This document shows positions 1-8,468 of a DNA stretch of 64,000 nucleotides, piece after piece. Numbering within the stretch: position 1 is the first letter of the stretch; every line of letters begins with the position of its first letter. Under the pieces are notes generated by a model that did no database searches, was not told where the DNA came from, and saw only the letters and a list, made by a program, of their open reading frames with translations. The DNA comes from JACOMY01 sp046233115 (lineage in GTDB: Bacteria > Pseudomonadota > Alphaproteobacteria > Kiloniellales > JACOMY01), in contig JBJXHM010000007.1 of the NCBI GenBank assembly GCA_046233115.1, forward strand, positions 124,001 through 188,000, given 5' to 3'. The translations under genes and the position numbers were made by a program.

Positions 1-765
1 CTCGGTTCCGGCCGCGGCAGCCAGCAGGCCCTTGGTGTAGGGATGGCCGGGGCGGCTGAGCACCGCGGCGCTGGGCCCGATCTCGACCACCCGGCCGGCG
101 TACATGACCGCCAGGCGCTGGCAGTGGCGGGCGGCCAGGTGCAGGTCGTGGGTCAGCACGATCAGGCTGGCGCCGGCATCGCGCTGCAGGGTCAGCAGGG
201 TCGCCATCACCTTGGCCCGGATCGAGACGTCGAGCGAGGCGGTCGGCTCGTCGGCGACCAGCAGCGCTGGGCCCCTGGCGATGGCCATGGCGATGACCAC
301 CCGCTGCGCCATGCCGCCGGAGAGTTCGTGCGGATAGCGGCGCAGCAGGCTCTCCGGTTGCTCCAGTTCAGCTTTGCCCAGCAGCTCCAGCACCCGCGAC
401 TCTCGCGCGCCGCCGGCAGCCCGCGCCACCTGGCGGCCGATGCGCATGGTGGGGTCCAGCGCCGCCATGGGGTTCTGGAAGACGAAGCCCAGCACCTCGC
501 GGCGCAGACGCCGCAGCGCGTCGGGCGCAGCCTCGAAGACAGACTGGCCGGCGAGCAGGAGCGTGCCGCTCACGAGCCTGGCCTCGCGCGGCAGCAGCCG
601 GCCGGCGGCCAGCCCCAGGGTCGACTTGCCGGAGCCGCTCTCGCCGACGATCGCCAGGGTCTCGCCGCGGGCGACGGTGAGCTGCAGGCTGTCCAGGGCT
701 TGCACCCGCCCGGACGCCGTCTCGTAGACCAGGTCCAGGTCGCGGGCTTCCAGGATCGCGCTCAT
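1..765 (-). CDS. Dipeptide/oligopeptide ABC transporter ATP-binding protein (partial, C-terminus beyond window)
   Basis: Nucleotide-binding subunit of a peptide/nickel-type (Dpp/Opp) ABC importer; it hydrolyses ATP on the cytoplasmic face to drive the two permeases encoded upstream. The frame is open from the ATG at 765 to base 1, 255 codons. Visible motifs are Walker A GESGSGKST (residues 41-49), Q-loop Gln97, signature LSGGM (148-152), then a Walker B ending in ADE. The end of the visible frame (RPGHPYTKGLLAA) is the usual start of the oligopeptide-type C-terminal extension. The start codon overlaps the stop of the DppC-like permease (ATGA), so the genes are translationally coupled. A second ATPase probably follows to the left, outside the window. 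Confidence 0.93.
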   Translation of the reverse strand, partial: MSAILEARDLDLVYETASGRVQALDSLQLTVARGETLAIVGESGSGKSTLGLAAGRLLPREARLVSGTLLLAGQSVFEAAPDALRRLRREVLGFVFQNPMAALDPTMRIGRQVARAAGGARESRVLELLGKAELEQPESLLRRYPHELSGGMAQRVVIAMAIARGPALLVADEPTASLDVSIRAKVMATLLTLQRDAGASLIVLTHDLHLAARHCQRLAVMYAGRVVEIGPSAAVLSRPGHPYTKGLLAAAAGTE

Positions 766-1634
766 GTCAGCGGCCGCCCCTTCAGCGGGTCGACGCTTTC
801 GCGCAGGCCGTCGCCCAGCAGGTTGACCGAGACGATCGCCAGGCTCAGCACCAGGCCGGCGAAGCCGACCAGCCAGGGCGCGATGGTGAGATAGACCGAG
901 CTGGTTCCCAGCAGGGCTCCCAGCGAGGCGCGCGGCGGCTGCTCGCCCAGGCCGAGGAAGGAGAGCGCGCTCTCGATGATCATGGCGATGGAGAGCGCGT
1001 AGGTGAGCTGCACGATCGCGGCCGAGAGCACGTTGGGCAGGATGTGACGGCCGATGACCCGCCAGGGGGAGGCGCCGGCGACCTCGGCGGCGGTGACGAA
1101 GCCGCGCTCGGCGACCACCAGGCTGGCCGAGCGGATCACCCGGATGAAGAGCGGCAGGGTGGCGGCTGAGATCACGGTGATGACCGAGGCCGCGCCCGGG
1201 CCGGCGACCGCCACCATCAGGAGGCCTGCCAGCAGGGCGGGAAAGGCGAAGAGCAGGTCGGCGAAGCGGGCCACGATCTGGTCGAAGAGGCCGCCGAGGT
1301 AGGCGGCGAGCATGCCGAGCAGGGTGCCCAGCACGGCGGTGATCGCTACCGCCAGGCTGGCCATCAGGAAACTGTAGCGAATGCCCTCGACCACGCGTGG
1401 CAGGAAGGAACGGCCAAGCTCGTCGGTGCCGAAGGGGAAGCTCCAGCTCGGCGGTGCCAGGCGCGGGCCGGCGGCGATCCGAGTGGGGTCGCCCAGGGGC
1501 AGCCAGGGACCGAAGAGCCCGAGGAAGACGAAGACCGCCAGCACCAGCAGCGCCAGGCTCGCCAGGCGGTCGCGGCGCCATAGCGCTGCCAGTGCGCCGC
1601 CGCTCCGGGCGAGCGTCATGCCGACCGGGCTCAT
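762..1634 (-). CDS. DppC-like ABC transporter permease
   Basis: Inner-membrane permease of a peptide/nickel-type ABC importer, 290 aa. The N-terminus has the family layout: a cytoplasmic tail, one membrane segment (about 25-43), then the hallmark FGTDELGRS (68-76), followed by five more hydrophobic segments. The EAA coupling loop that contacts the ATPase is at about 183-197 (AEVAGASPWRVIGRH). The gene overlaps the DppB-like gene by 4 bp upstream and the ATPase gene by 4 bp downstream, as expected of one operon. Substrate cannot be read from the permease. The divergent amidase at 4343 suggests a peptide or amide compound, which is inference. Confidence 0.93.
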   Translation of the reverse strand: MSPVGMTLARSGGALAALWRRDRLASLALLVLAVFVFLGLFGPWLPLGDPTRIAAGPRLAPPSWSFPFGTDELGRSFLPRVVEGIRYSFLMASLAVAITAVLGTLLGMLAAYLGGLFDQIVARFADLLFAFPALLAGLLMVAVAGPGAASVITVISAATLPLFIRVIRSASLVVAERGFVTAAEVAGASPWRVIGRHILPNVLSAAIVQLTYALSIAMIIESALSFLGLGEQPPRASLGALLGTSSVYLTIAPWLVGFAGLVLSLAIVSVNLLGDGLRESVDPLKGRPLT

Positions 1635-2593
1635 CGCTGCGCCCTGGCGGCGCCGATGCGCGGGTCGATCAGGACATAGGCCAGGTCGACCGCCATGTTC
1701 AGCAGCACGAAGAGCACCGCGACGAAGAGCACGCCACCCTGCACCACGGCATAGTCGCGGTTGAGCAGGGCCGAATAGATGTAGAAGCCGACGCCCGGCA
1801 CCGAGTAGAGCACCTCGACGATGACGGCGCCGCCCAGCAGGTAGCCGAAATAGGTGGCCGAGACGGTCAGCACGATGACCGAGGCATTGCGCAGCACGTG
1901 GTGGCGCAGGATCTCGCGCGGGGGCTCGCCGCGGGCCACGGCCGCGGTCACGTGCCCCTCGGTCAGCACGCTCAGCACCGCATCGCGGGTGGTGCGCAGG
2001 ATCAGCGCCATGCCGAAGACGCCCAGGGTGACGGCCGGCAGCACCATGCCCAGCAGGTTGCCGATCGGGTCCTCGGTCAGCGCGACGTAGCCGCCGGCCT
2101 TGAGGCCCAGTGACCAGACCGAGAAGACGAAGATGAAGAGGCTACCCAGCACGAAGTCGGGCACGCTGGCGCCCAGCGCACCGACGATCCGGCCGAAGCG
2201 GCCGCCGTTGCGGGTGGCGGCCGCGGCCGAGGCCACACCCAGCGGCAGGCCGATGGACAGTGCGAAGACCAGCGAGAAGAAGGCCAGCTCCGCGGTCACC
2301 GGCAGACGGCGCAGGAGTTCCGCCAGGACCGGCTGCCGGGTGACCAGAGAGACACCAAGGTCGCCCTGCAGCAGGGCCAGGAACCAGCGAAAGAACTGCG
2401 TCCAGATCGATCCGTCCAGGCCGAAGCGGGCGCTCAGGATCTCGCGTGCCTCGGGCGTGACGAAGGGGCCCAGCACAACGTCGGCGAAGCCGCCGGGGAC
2501 CAGGCGCAGCGCGATGAAGACCAGCAGCGCGACGCCGAAAAGGGTGATCAGGGCCAGACCGGCCCTGATTCCCAGGTAGTTGAGCACACGCAT
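1631..2593 (-). CDS. DppB-like ABC transporter permease
   Basis: Second inner-membrane permease of the same importer, 320 aa. It starts with a membrane segment directly at the N-terminus and contains the DppB hallmark GDLGVSL (77-83). The EAA-like loop near residues 215-235 (VARGEPPREILRHHVLRN) is followed by membrane helices and the typical C-terminal LIDPRIG. Six hydrophobic segments are apparent. Its stop overlaps the start of the DppC-like gene by 4 bp. A 37-bp gap separates it from the binding-protein gene, so order in the transcript is binding protein, DppB, DppC, ATPase. Confidence 0.93.
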   Translation of the reverse strand: MRVLNYLGIRAGLALITLFGVALLVFIALRLVPGGFADVVLGPFVTPEAREILSARFGLDGSIWTQFFRWFLALLQGDLGVSLVTRQPVLAELLRRLPVTAELAFFSLVFALSIGLPLGVASAAAATRNGGRFGRIVGALGASVPDFVLGSLFIFVFSVWSLGLKAGGYVALTEDPIGNLLGMVLPAVTLGVFGMALILRTTRDAVLSVLTEGHVTAAVARGEPPREILRHHVLRNASVIVLTVSATYFGYLLGGAVIVEVLYSVPGVGFYIYSALLNRDYAVVQGGVLFVAVLFVLLNMAVDLAYVLIDPRIGAARAQR

Positions 2594-2630
2594 GAGCGGC
2601 GGCTGTCCTCGCTCTCCGGCGGCGCCGGTG

Positions 2631-4196
2631 CTACTGCTTCAGCGATTTGAAGTCGGCGATGTGCTGGAACATGTTGGACGACCCGGTCTTGGGATCGATC
2701 TTCACCTCGATCAGGTCGTCGCGATAGGTCACGTAGTCGATCTTGTTGACCAGGGCCAAGAGGTTGGCGCCGGCGTCGATCATCCCGCAGATCTCGTCCA
2801 GCTTGGCATCGCGATCCGCCCCGCTGGGCAGGCGCTTCACCTCGGCCAGCGCCTCGTCGAGGGCAGGGTCGTCGACGAAGAAGGCCAGGTTCCAGACCGC
2901 GAAGTTGGGGTTCCACCAGGAGATCACCATGCTGGGGTCGGTGTAGCCGGCCAGCCAGGAGATCGAGACGTCGAAGTCGCTGTCGGTGAAGACCCGCTGC
3001 AGGTAGTCGGCGACCGGCACCTGCTCGATCTCGGCCACGAAGCCGGCCTCGGCCAGGCTCTGCTGCATGACCTGGGCGATGCGGGCATAGAGCGGATTGG
3101 AGGCCGGTGCCATGATGCTGATCTTGGGCGCCGGGTTGCCGGCCGCGGCCAGCAGGTCGCGGGCCATGGTCAGGCGCTCCTCGCGCGGCATGGCATAGGT
3201 CGGCAGCGAGCGACAGGCCTCCAGTCCGAAGGCGCGCGGCACGGGATAGTCGACCTCCGTGGTGCCGGCGAAGACCAGGTCGCGGATCGCGTCGCGGTCC
3301 AGCGCCAGGTTCATCGCCTGGCGCAGCTTCTGGTCGTGGAAGGGCCGGTCGGGGTTCTTGGCGTTCACGTCCAGGCGGAAGTAGTTGGTGGTCTCCTGGC
3401 GCAGGACCTTGATGTTGTTGTCGCGGGCCAGCAGCAGCTCCACGTCGGGGTTGCCGAAGAAGGTGTAGTCGATGCGCCCGTCGCGTAGCGCGGCGATGCG
3501 GGCGGCGTCGTCGGGAATGATCGGGGCGTAGAGCGTGTCGGCCAGGGGATGGCCCTCACGCCAATAGTAGGGATTGGCCTTGAAGGTCCAGCTCTCGTCC
3601 TGCTTGTGCTCGGCCACCATGTAGGGGCCGGAGCCCAGCATCTGGGTCACCGGGTCGAAGGTACCTGCGTGATACTCCTCGATCGGGATGATGGCGGCTG
3701 AGATGTGGGCGACGGCCGGCAGGAAGGCAGTGTGCGGCTCCTTCAGGGTCACCTTGACCCGGCGGTCGTCCAGCGCCTCGACCTTCTCGACGTCGCCGAA
3801 CTGTTTGGCCCAATAGGAGGCGGTCTCGGGGTCGAGGATGCGCTCGAAGGTGCCGACCACGTCGGCGGGCACGACCTTGCGACCGTTGGAGAAAGCGGCG
3901 TTTTCACGCAGGGTGAAGACATACTCCGTCGGCGAGACCTGCTCCCAGCTCTCCGCCAGGCCCGGCTGCAGCGCGAAGGTCTCGTCGGTGGTCAGCAGCG
4001 TCTCGTAGACCAGCTGGAAGACGTCCCAAGAGGCGGAAGTGCCCGCCACGTGCACGTCTCCGTAGGTGATCTCGCCCGGCTTGCCCCAAGTGATGGTGCT
4101 CTCTGCGCGGGCCGCGCCCGTGAACGCTGAGAACCCCAGCCCCAGGATCAGGCCCGCGACCGCCAAGCCTTTGGTCGCTCTATCCAGACAGGACAT
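2631..4196 (-). CDS. Family 5 extracellular solute-binding protein (peptide/amide importer)
   Basis: Periplasmic substrate-binding component (SBP_bac_5) of the importer encoded just downstream. A Sec signal peptide is visible: basic N-terminus, hydrophobic core, and AxA-type cleavage after about residue 31. Mature length near 490 aa matches the family. Internal motifs such as SGPYMVAEHK and LRQAMNLALDRDAI are typical of DppA/OppA-like proteins. I chose the ATG at 4196; a GTG lies immediately before it at 4199. GGGGGA stands just upstream as ribosome-binding site. Members bind peptides, opines, glutathione or other small amides, so the substrate is not defined. Confidence 0.93.
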   Translation of the reverse strand: MSCLDRATKGLAVAGLILGLGFSAFTGAARAESTITWGKPGEITYGDVHVAGTSASWDVFQLVYETLLTTDETFALQPGLAESWEQVSPTEYVFTLRENAAFSNGRKVVPADVVGTFERILDPETASYWAKQFGDVEKVEALDDRRVKVTLKEPHTAFLPAVAHISAAIIPIEEYHAGTFDPVTQMLGSGPYMVAEHKQDESWTFKANPYYWREGHPLADTLYAPIIPDDAARIAALRDGRIDYTFFGNPDVELLLARDNNIKVLRQETTNYFRLDVNAKNPDRPFHDQKLRQAMNLALDRDAIRDLVFAGTTEVDYPVPRAFGLEACRSLPTYAMPREERLTMARDLLAAAGNPAPKISIMAPASNPLYARIAQVMQQSLAEAGFVAEIEQVPVADYLQRVFTDSDFDVSISWLAGYTDPSMVISWWNPNFAVWNLAFFVDDPALDEALAEVKRLPSGADRDAKLDEICGMIDAGANLLALVNKIDYVTYRDDLIEVKIDPKTGSSNMFQHIADFKSLKQ

Positions 4197-4342
4197 CACT
4201 ATCCCCCTTCATGATTCCGACGGTTGCTCTCTGGCGAGAGGGTGAGATAGTGCCCGCTGATGCCACCGAGCGGCAAGGCGGCAAAGAGGTCATGATGAAA
4301 TCGGCGGGCCTGCTGCACCCGCATCAGCAAAGAGGATAGGGC

Positions 4343-5770
4343 ATGCTGTCTGTCGAGGAGTACGAGAAGCAGGACGGTCTGGGACTGGCCGCGCTGGTGT
4401 CCTCCGGCGAGGTCTCCGCCGAAGAGGTCCTAGAGACGGCCATCGCGCGCGCCGATAGCCTCGACCCGGCGGTCAATGCCCTCTCGCAGAAACTCTACGA
4501 TCACGGCCGCAAGGCCATCGAAGCCGGCCTGCCGGATGGCCCCTTCCGCGGCGTACCCTTCCTGCTGAAGGACCTGGGTGCCCTGCTGAACGGCGAGATC
4601 ACCACCCAGGGCTCCCGGCTCTTCAAGGAGTTCCGGGCGGAGAAGGATTCGACCCTGGTCGGCCGCTACAAGCAGGCCGGCTTCGTCATCTTCGGCAAGA
4701 CCACCACGCCGGAATTCGGCTTCGCCACCTCGACCGAGACCAGCCTGACCGGCGACACCTGCAATCCCTGGGACCCGACTCGTAGCTCCGGCGGCTCGTC
4801 GGGCGGCGCGGCGGCGGCGGTGGCGGCCGGCATCCTGCCCTTGGCCCACGCCAGCGACGGCGGCGGCTCGATCCGCATTCCGGCATCCTGCTGCGGTCTC
4901 TTCGGCCTGAAGCCGACGCGCGCACGGGTGCCGGCCGGCCCGGACTACGGTGAGGGCTGGGGCGGGCTGGCGACGCAGCACGTGGTCTCGCGCAGCGTGC
5001 GCGACAGCGCCGCCGCGCTGGACGTCGCCGCCGGACCCGAGGCCGGCGATCCTTACTGGGCGCCGCCCAAGACCGGCTCCTACCTGGCGGAGCTGGGCCA
5101 GTCGCCGGGTCAGCTCCGCATCGCCCTCCAGCGCAAGCCGCTGAACGATGCCGAGGTCGATCCCGATTGCCTCGCTGCGGTCGAGAAGACCGCCGCCCTG
5201 CTGGAGAGCCTGGGCCACCGGGTGGAGGAGGCGATGCCGCCGGGCGACGGCGAGGAGTTGGGCCAGGCCATCCTCAGGGTCGCCGCCTGCAACCTCTCGC
5301 TCAGCCTGAAGACCTACGGCCGCCTGCGCGGCAAGGCGGTGACGGCCGAGGAGGTGGAGCGCGTCACCTGGGATTGCGTGAAGCTGGCCGAAGAGCTTTC
5401 GGTCGAGGACTATCCGGCCGCGATCAACAGCTTTCACCGTCAGGGCCGGGCCATGGCCAATTTCCACCGGACCTATGACCTGCTGCTGAGCCCCACCCTG
5501 GCCACGCCGGCACCGAAGCTGGGGCCGCTGCACATGAACGGGACCGATCTGGAGACCTTCGGCAAGTTGGTCGGCGCCATGTCGCCCTTCACCGCGGTTA
5601 TGAACATGAGTGGCGAACCCTCGATGTCGCTGCCGCTGGGCTGGACCGAGAACGATCTGCCGATCGGGGTGATGCTGAGTGCCGCCTTCGGCCGCGAGGA
5701 CCTGCTGTTCCGGGTCGCTGCCCAGGTGGAGGAGGCTGCACCCTGGTGGGACCGCCGCCCCAGCCTGTAA
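4343..5770 (+). CDS. Amidase (amidase signature family)
   Basis: Amide hydrolase of the amidase signature family, 475 aa. The Ser-cisSer-Lys triad is complete: Lys76 in VPFLLKDLG, the serines of GGSSGG at 152-153, and nucleophile Ser176 in DGGGSIRIP, followed by GLFGLKPTR. AGAGGA at 4331-4336 is the ribosome-binding site for the ATG. No signal peptide, so cytoplasmic. The gene is divergent from the peptide-type importer, which suggests that the importer supplies an amide or carbamoyl compound cleaved here; that link is inference. GatA is unlikely because gatB and gatC are absent nearby. A strong terminator follows. Confidence 0.93.
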   Translation: MLSVEEYEKQDGLGLAALVSSGEVSAEEVLETAIARADSLDPAVNALSQKLYDHGRKAIEAGLPDGPFRGVPFLLKDLGALLNGEITTQGSRLFKEFRAEKDSTLVGRYKQAGFVIFGKTTTPEFGFATSTETSLTGDTCNPWDPTRSSGGSSGGAAAAVAAGILPLAHASDGGGSIRIPASCCGLFGLKPTRARVPAGPDYGEGWGGLATQHVVSRSVRDSAAALDVAAGPEAGDPYWAPPKTGSYLAELGQSPGQLRIALQRKPLNDAEVDPDCLAAVEKTAALLESLGHRVEEAMPPGDGEELGQAILRVAACNLSLSLKTYGRLRGKAVTAEEVERVTWDCVKLAEELSVEDYPAAINSFHRQGRAMANFHRTYDLLLSPTLATPAPKLGPLHMNGTDLETFGKLVGAMSPFTAVMNMSGEPSMSLPLGWTENDLPIGVMLSAAFGREDLLFRVAAQVEEAAPWWDRRPSL

Positions 5771-5790
5771 GGCGGGCCTGCTAGAGACGG

Positions 5791-5828
5791 AAAGGCGGCC
5801 GCGCGAGGGAAGTGACGCGGCCGCCTTT
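5791..5828. terminator. Bidirectional rho-independent terminator
   Basis: A 13-bp perfect stem, AAAGGCGGCCGCG at 5791-5803 against CGCGGCCGCCTTT at 5816-5828, with a 12-nt loop. On the plus strand it runs into TTTTT, ending the amidase transcript. The A-run on the other side gives a short U-run for the converging tautomerase gene. It lies between two convergent genes, where a shared terminator is expected. Confidence 0.9.
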
Positions 5829-5854
5829 TTCCAGGTACGGATTGGGGGTGTGGG

Positions 5855-6076
5855 CTAGACGGTGACGCCCTGCAGGGCTTTCACATCGCCGCTGGTGAGC
5901 GGCCGGCCGCCGATGGCCCAGTCGCCGCTCTTCACCTCTCGGATCCTGACCCAGGTCACCTCGCGCAGGGCCTCGCCCTCGATCTCGACCATGGCGTCGG
6001 TCAGCTTGCGGATCATCTCCCGCTTCTGCTCGCCGGAGAACACCCCTTCAATCACGTGTACGTCCACCATAGGCAT
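5855..6076 (-). CDS. 4-oxalocrotonate tautomerase family protein (copy 1)
   Basis: Small tautomerase-superfamily protein, 73 aa with Met. The second residue is Pro, which becomes the catalytic N-terminal Pro1 after Met removal. The family fold is recognisable: beta-strand MVDVHVIEG, helix EQKREMIRKLTDAMVEI, then VTWVRIREV and GDWAIGG, equivalent to the GHFGIGG of 4-OT. Position 11, Arg in canonical 4-OT, is Val here; the second active-site Arg is probably Arg43. The usual 4-OT substrate is therefore doubtful. AAAGGAAAGG precedes the ATG. About 54 of 73 residues match copy 2 upstream. Confidence 0.88.
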   Translation of the reverse strand: MPMVDVHVIEGVFSGEQKREMIRKLTDAMVEIEGEALREVTWVRIREVKSGDWAIGGRPLTSGDVKALQGVTV

Positions 6077-6401
6077 GGTCTTGTCCTTTCCTTTTCCGTT
6101 GCGCGCGCCGGGATGCCCCGTTGCGTCTTCAGAAAGGTAGGCCTTGTGGTTTCTCGCTGCTTGAAGGGGCCGTGAAGAGAGTATGTGGAAACGAGGGGAT
6201 TTTTCCCTGACATCTCAATTCGAGCATCTCTTTTAGATGCTGGTCTACTGTAAAAATTCGACAAGGGGGCCTTGATCTGGCCGACAGCGCGCAGGTCCTG
6301 CAGGGGCCGCGTGAGGCCGGCTTCGAGGGGGCCGCCTGACCCGACAGGGTCGCAGCCGCCTCGGCACCGCAGGACCTTGACGGGTCAGCGCCACCCCTGG
6401 T
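6077..6401. other. Intergenic region between the two tautomerase genes
   Basis: 325 bases without a recognisable gene. The middle (about 6160-6270) is less GC-rich than the surroundings. It holds a perfect 7-bp hairpin, AGCATCT (6223-6229), loop CTTTT, AGATGCT (6235-6241), without a clear U-run on the minus strand. Close to copy 1 the leader contains a minus-strand AAGACGCAACGGGG element that resembles AAGACTCGCGCAACGGG in the leader of copy 2. This suggests that the upstream sequence was duplicated with the gene. Confidence 0.5.
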
Positions 6402-6623
6402 TCAGCCGGCGATGCCCTGCAGCGCCTTGACGTCGTCGGCCGAGAAGGGCCGACCGCCGATGCCCCATTCGCCGCTGTTGATCTCACGGATGCGGACCCA
6501 GGTTACCTCGCGCAGGCTTTCGCCCTCGATCTCGACCATGGTGTCGGTGATCTTCTCGATCATGTCGCGCTTCTGCTCGTCGCTGAACACGCCCTTGATC
6601 ACATGGATATCCACCATCGGCAT
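6402..6623 (-). CDS. 4-oxalocrotonate tautomerase family protein (copy 2)
   Basis: Second 73-aa tautomerase paralogue. The longer open frame running upstream to 8261 is antisense to the regulator gene and is not real. The ATG at 6623 gives MPMVDIHVIKG, so Pro1 is again available. Position 11 is Val rather than Arg as in copy 1, and the C-terminal tail (GIGGRPFSADDVKALQG) is shared, so both copies belong to one subfamily that extends past the 62-residue classical 4-OT. It is divergent from the winged-helix regulator at 6864. The substrate is unknown. Confidence 0.86.
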   Translation of the reverse strand: MPMVDIHVIKGVFSDEQKRDMIEKITDTMVEIEGESLREVTWVRIREINSGEWGIGGRPFSADDVKALQGIAG

Positions 6624-6679
6624 GGTTTTCGGCCTTTCGAATCGCTGGAGAGCGCAGCCGGAGCGGCCCGTTGCGCGAG

Positions 6680-6699
6680 TCTTAATGTAGCGACTAAGA
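6680..6699. promoter_or_regulatory. Inverted repeat in divergent promoter region
   Basis: TCTTA (6680-6684), ten bases, TAAGA (6695-6699), placed between the start of tautomerase copy 2 (6623, minus) and the regulator (6864, plus). The spacing would suit a dimeric winged-helix regulator. The arms are only 5 bp, so this is a weak candidate operator. Confidence 0.25.
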
Positions 6700-6863
6700 T
6701 GCGTCGCCGCTTGAGGACCATCTGAGGAGTGGCTGAGGAAGTGCTGGGCTCCCGCCGGAGGCGCCTGGCAGCGGGGGCAGAAGCCACCGCCGTGCCCCGC
6801 CGGATTGGCACCGAAAGCGGGAAGCGGGCGCCGGCGAACGGGGGATTTGGGCTGAAGCCGCCG

Positions 6864-8420
6864 ATGATATACGCCTTCGACGACTGCGAGCTGGACACCG
6901 GGCTCTTCGAGCTGCGGCGCGGCGGGCTGCCCTGCAAGGTCGAGCCGCAGATCTTCGACATGCTCTTCTTCCTGCTGCGCCACCGCGAGCGCGTGGTGAG
7001 CAAGGAGGAGATCGTCGAGGAGATCTGGGATGGCCGCATCGTCACCGAGGCTACGATCTCCACCTGCATGAAGGGCGTGCGCCAGGCGATCGGCGACGAC
7101 GGCCGCATGCAGCGCCTGATCCGCACGGTCCACGGCCGCGGCTTCCGCTTCGTCGGTGATGTCCGGGTCGAGGGCGAGGAAGGCGCGGGGCCGGTCCAGC
7201 CACCGACAGCCGCGCGGGTGTCGCCGGTCGCTCCGGTCGGGTCGCAGCGCCCGGTGATCGCGGTCCTGCCCTTCGACAATCTCAGCGGCGATCTGGACGA
7301 GTACTTCGCCGACGGCCTGACCGAGGACATCATCACCAACCTGGCGCGCTTCCGCGAGTTGCTGGTGGTCGGGCGCACCTCGAGCTTCCGCTTCAAGGGC
7401 CAGCGGATGAACCTGACCGATGTCTGTGCCGAGCTCAATGCCGGCTACGTCGTGGAGGGCAGCGTGCGGCGAGCCGGCGGGCGGCTCCGGATCACCGCCC
7501 AGCTCATCGACGGGCGGAACGGGCTGCACATCTGGGCCGACAGCTACGACCGCGATATGGAGGACCTCTTCGCTGTCCAGGACGAGGTCACCCGCACCAT
7601 TGCCGCCCGGCTCGGCGTCTCGGTGCAGGAGGTGGCCCAGCAGCAGGCGATGAAGAAGAGCCCGGCCGAGCTCGATTCCTATGACTGCGTGCTGCGTGCG
7701 CGCCGCTACACCGCACTGCTGCGCACCGACCTCCATGCCGAGGCACGCGAGCTGCTGGAGCGGGCACTGGAACTCGACCCCGACAATGCCGATGCGGCTG
7801 CCCTGCTGGCCAACATCTACCTCGCCGAGTTCCGCCACGAGGAGAATCCCAAGGGGCCCGACCCGATCGAGCGGGCCGATGCGATGGCGCGACGAGCGCT
7901 GTCGCTCGATCCTCAGCACGCCTACGCGCGCTGCTGGCTCGCCATGGTCCACTTCTTCAGGAAGGAGATCGAGGCCTTCCATTCCGAGGCCGAGCGGGCG
8001 CTGGCGCTCAACCCGAACGACCCGGACGTGCTGTCCCTGGTCGGACTCTACCTGATCTGTCTTGGCGACTTCGAGCAGGGGATCGCACATGCCCGGCGGG
8101 CGCAGGACCTGAACCCGCTGCATCCGGACTGGTATCATTTCAGCTTCGCTCGCTATCACTACCACCACCGCGAGTACGAGAAGGCGGCAGCCCGTGTGCG
8201 TCGCGTCGCCATGCCCGACTTTTTCTGGCCGCACCTGCTGCTGGCGATGGCTCTCGGGCAACTAGAGCACCCGGAGGCGCCGCGCGCGCTGGCCCGGGTC
8301 TTCGAGCTGAAGCCCGGCCTGTCCATCCGTGCCGAGTTCGAGAAGTGGAACACCGAGGCCGAGGACTACCAGCATGTGATGGAGGGCCTGCGGAAGGCCG
8401 GGCTCACGGACGAGGGGTAA
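6864..8420 (+). CDS. Winged-helix transcriptional regulator with FlgO/TolB-like and TPR domains
   Basis: One-component regulator of about 518 aa. Residues about 15-95 form an OmpR/CadC-type winged helix (VEPQIFDMLFFLLRHRERVV, then EIVEEIWDGRIVTEATIS, then LIRTVHGRGFRFVG). Residues about 130-260 form the FlgO/TolB-N-like domain common in CyaB-type regulators (IAVLPFDNLSGDLDEYFADG, LNAGYVVEGSVRR, HIWADSYDRD). The rest is TPR-like helices. I chose the ATG at 6864 because homologous proteins begin close to the winged helix; a GTG at 6729 would add 45 low-complexity residues. No membrane segment separates the domains, unlike CadC. It probably regulates the divergent tautomerase genes (inference). 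Confidence 0.85.
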   Translation: MIYAFDDCELDTGLFELRRGGLPCKVEPQIFDMLFFLLRHRERVVSKEEIVEEIWDGRIVTEATISTCMKGVRQAIGDDGRMQRLIRTVHGRGFRFVGDVRVEGEEGAGPVQPPTAARVSPVAPVGSQRPVIAVLPFDNLSGDLDEYFADGLTEDIITNLARFRELLVVGRTSSFRFKGQRMNLTDVCAELNAGYVVEGSVRRAGGRLRITAQLIDGRNGLHIWADSYDRDMEDLFAVQDEVTRTIAARLGVSVQEVAQQQAMKKSPAELDSYDCVLRARRYTALLRTDLHAEARELLERALELDPDNADAAALLANIYLAEFRHEENPKGPDPIERADAMARRALSLDPQHAYARCWLAMVHFFRKEIEAFHSEAERALALNPNDPDVLSLVGLYLICLGDFEQGIAHARRAQDLNPLHPDWYHFSFARYHYHHREYEKAAARVRRVAMPDFFWPHLLLAMALGQLEHPEAPRALARVFELKPGLSIRAEFEKWNTEAEDYQHVMEGLRKAGLTDEG

Positions 8421-8468
8421 CGGACAACCTTAGAGCCCTTCACCCGAGCAGATGAAGCGCCTGGACGA

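Noticed and set aside
6624..8261. Long minus-strand open frame upstream of tautomerase copy 2
   Set aside because: It is antisense to the winged-helix/TPR regulator, Gln/His/Leu-rich as GC-rich shadow frames are, and only its last 73 codons resemble a real protein.
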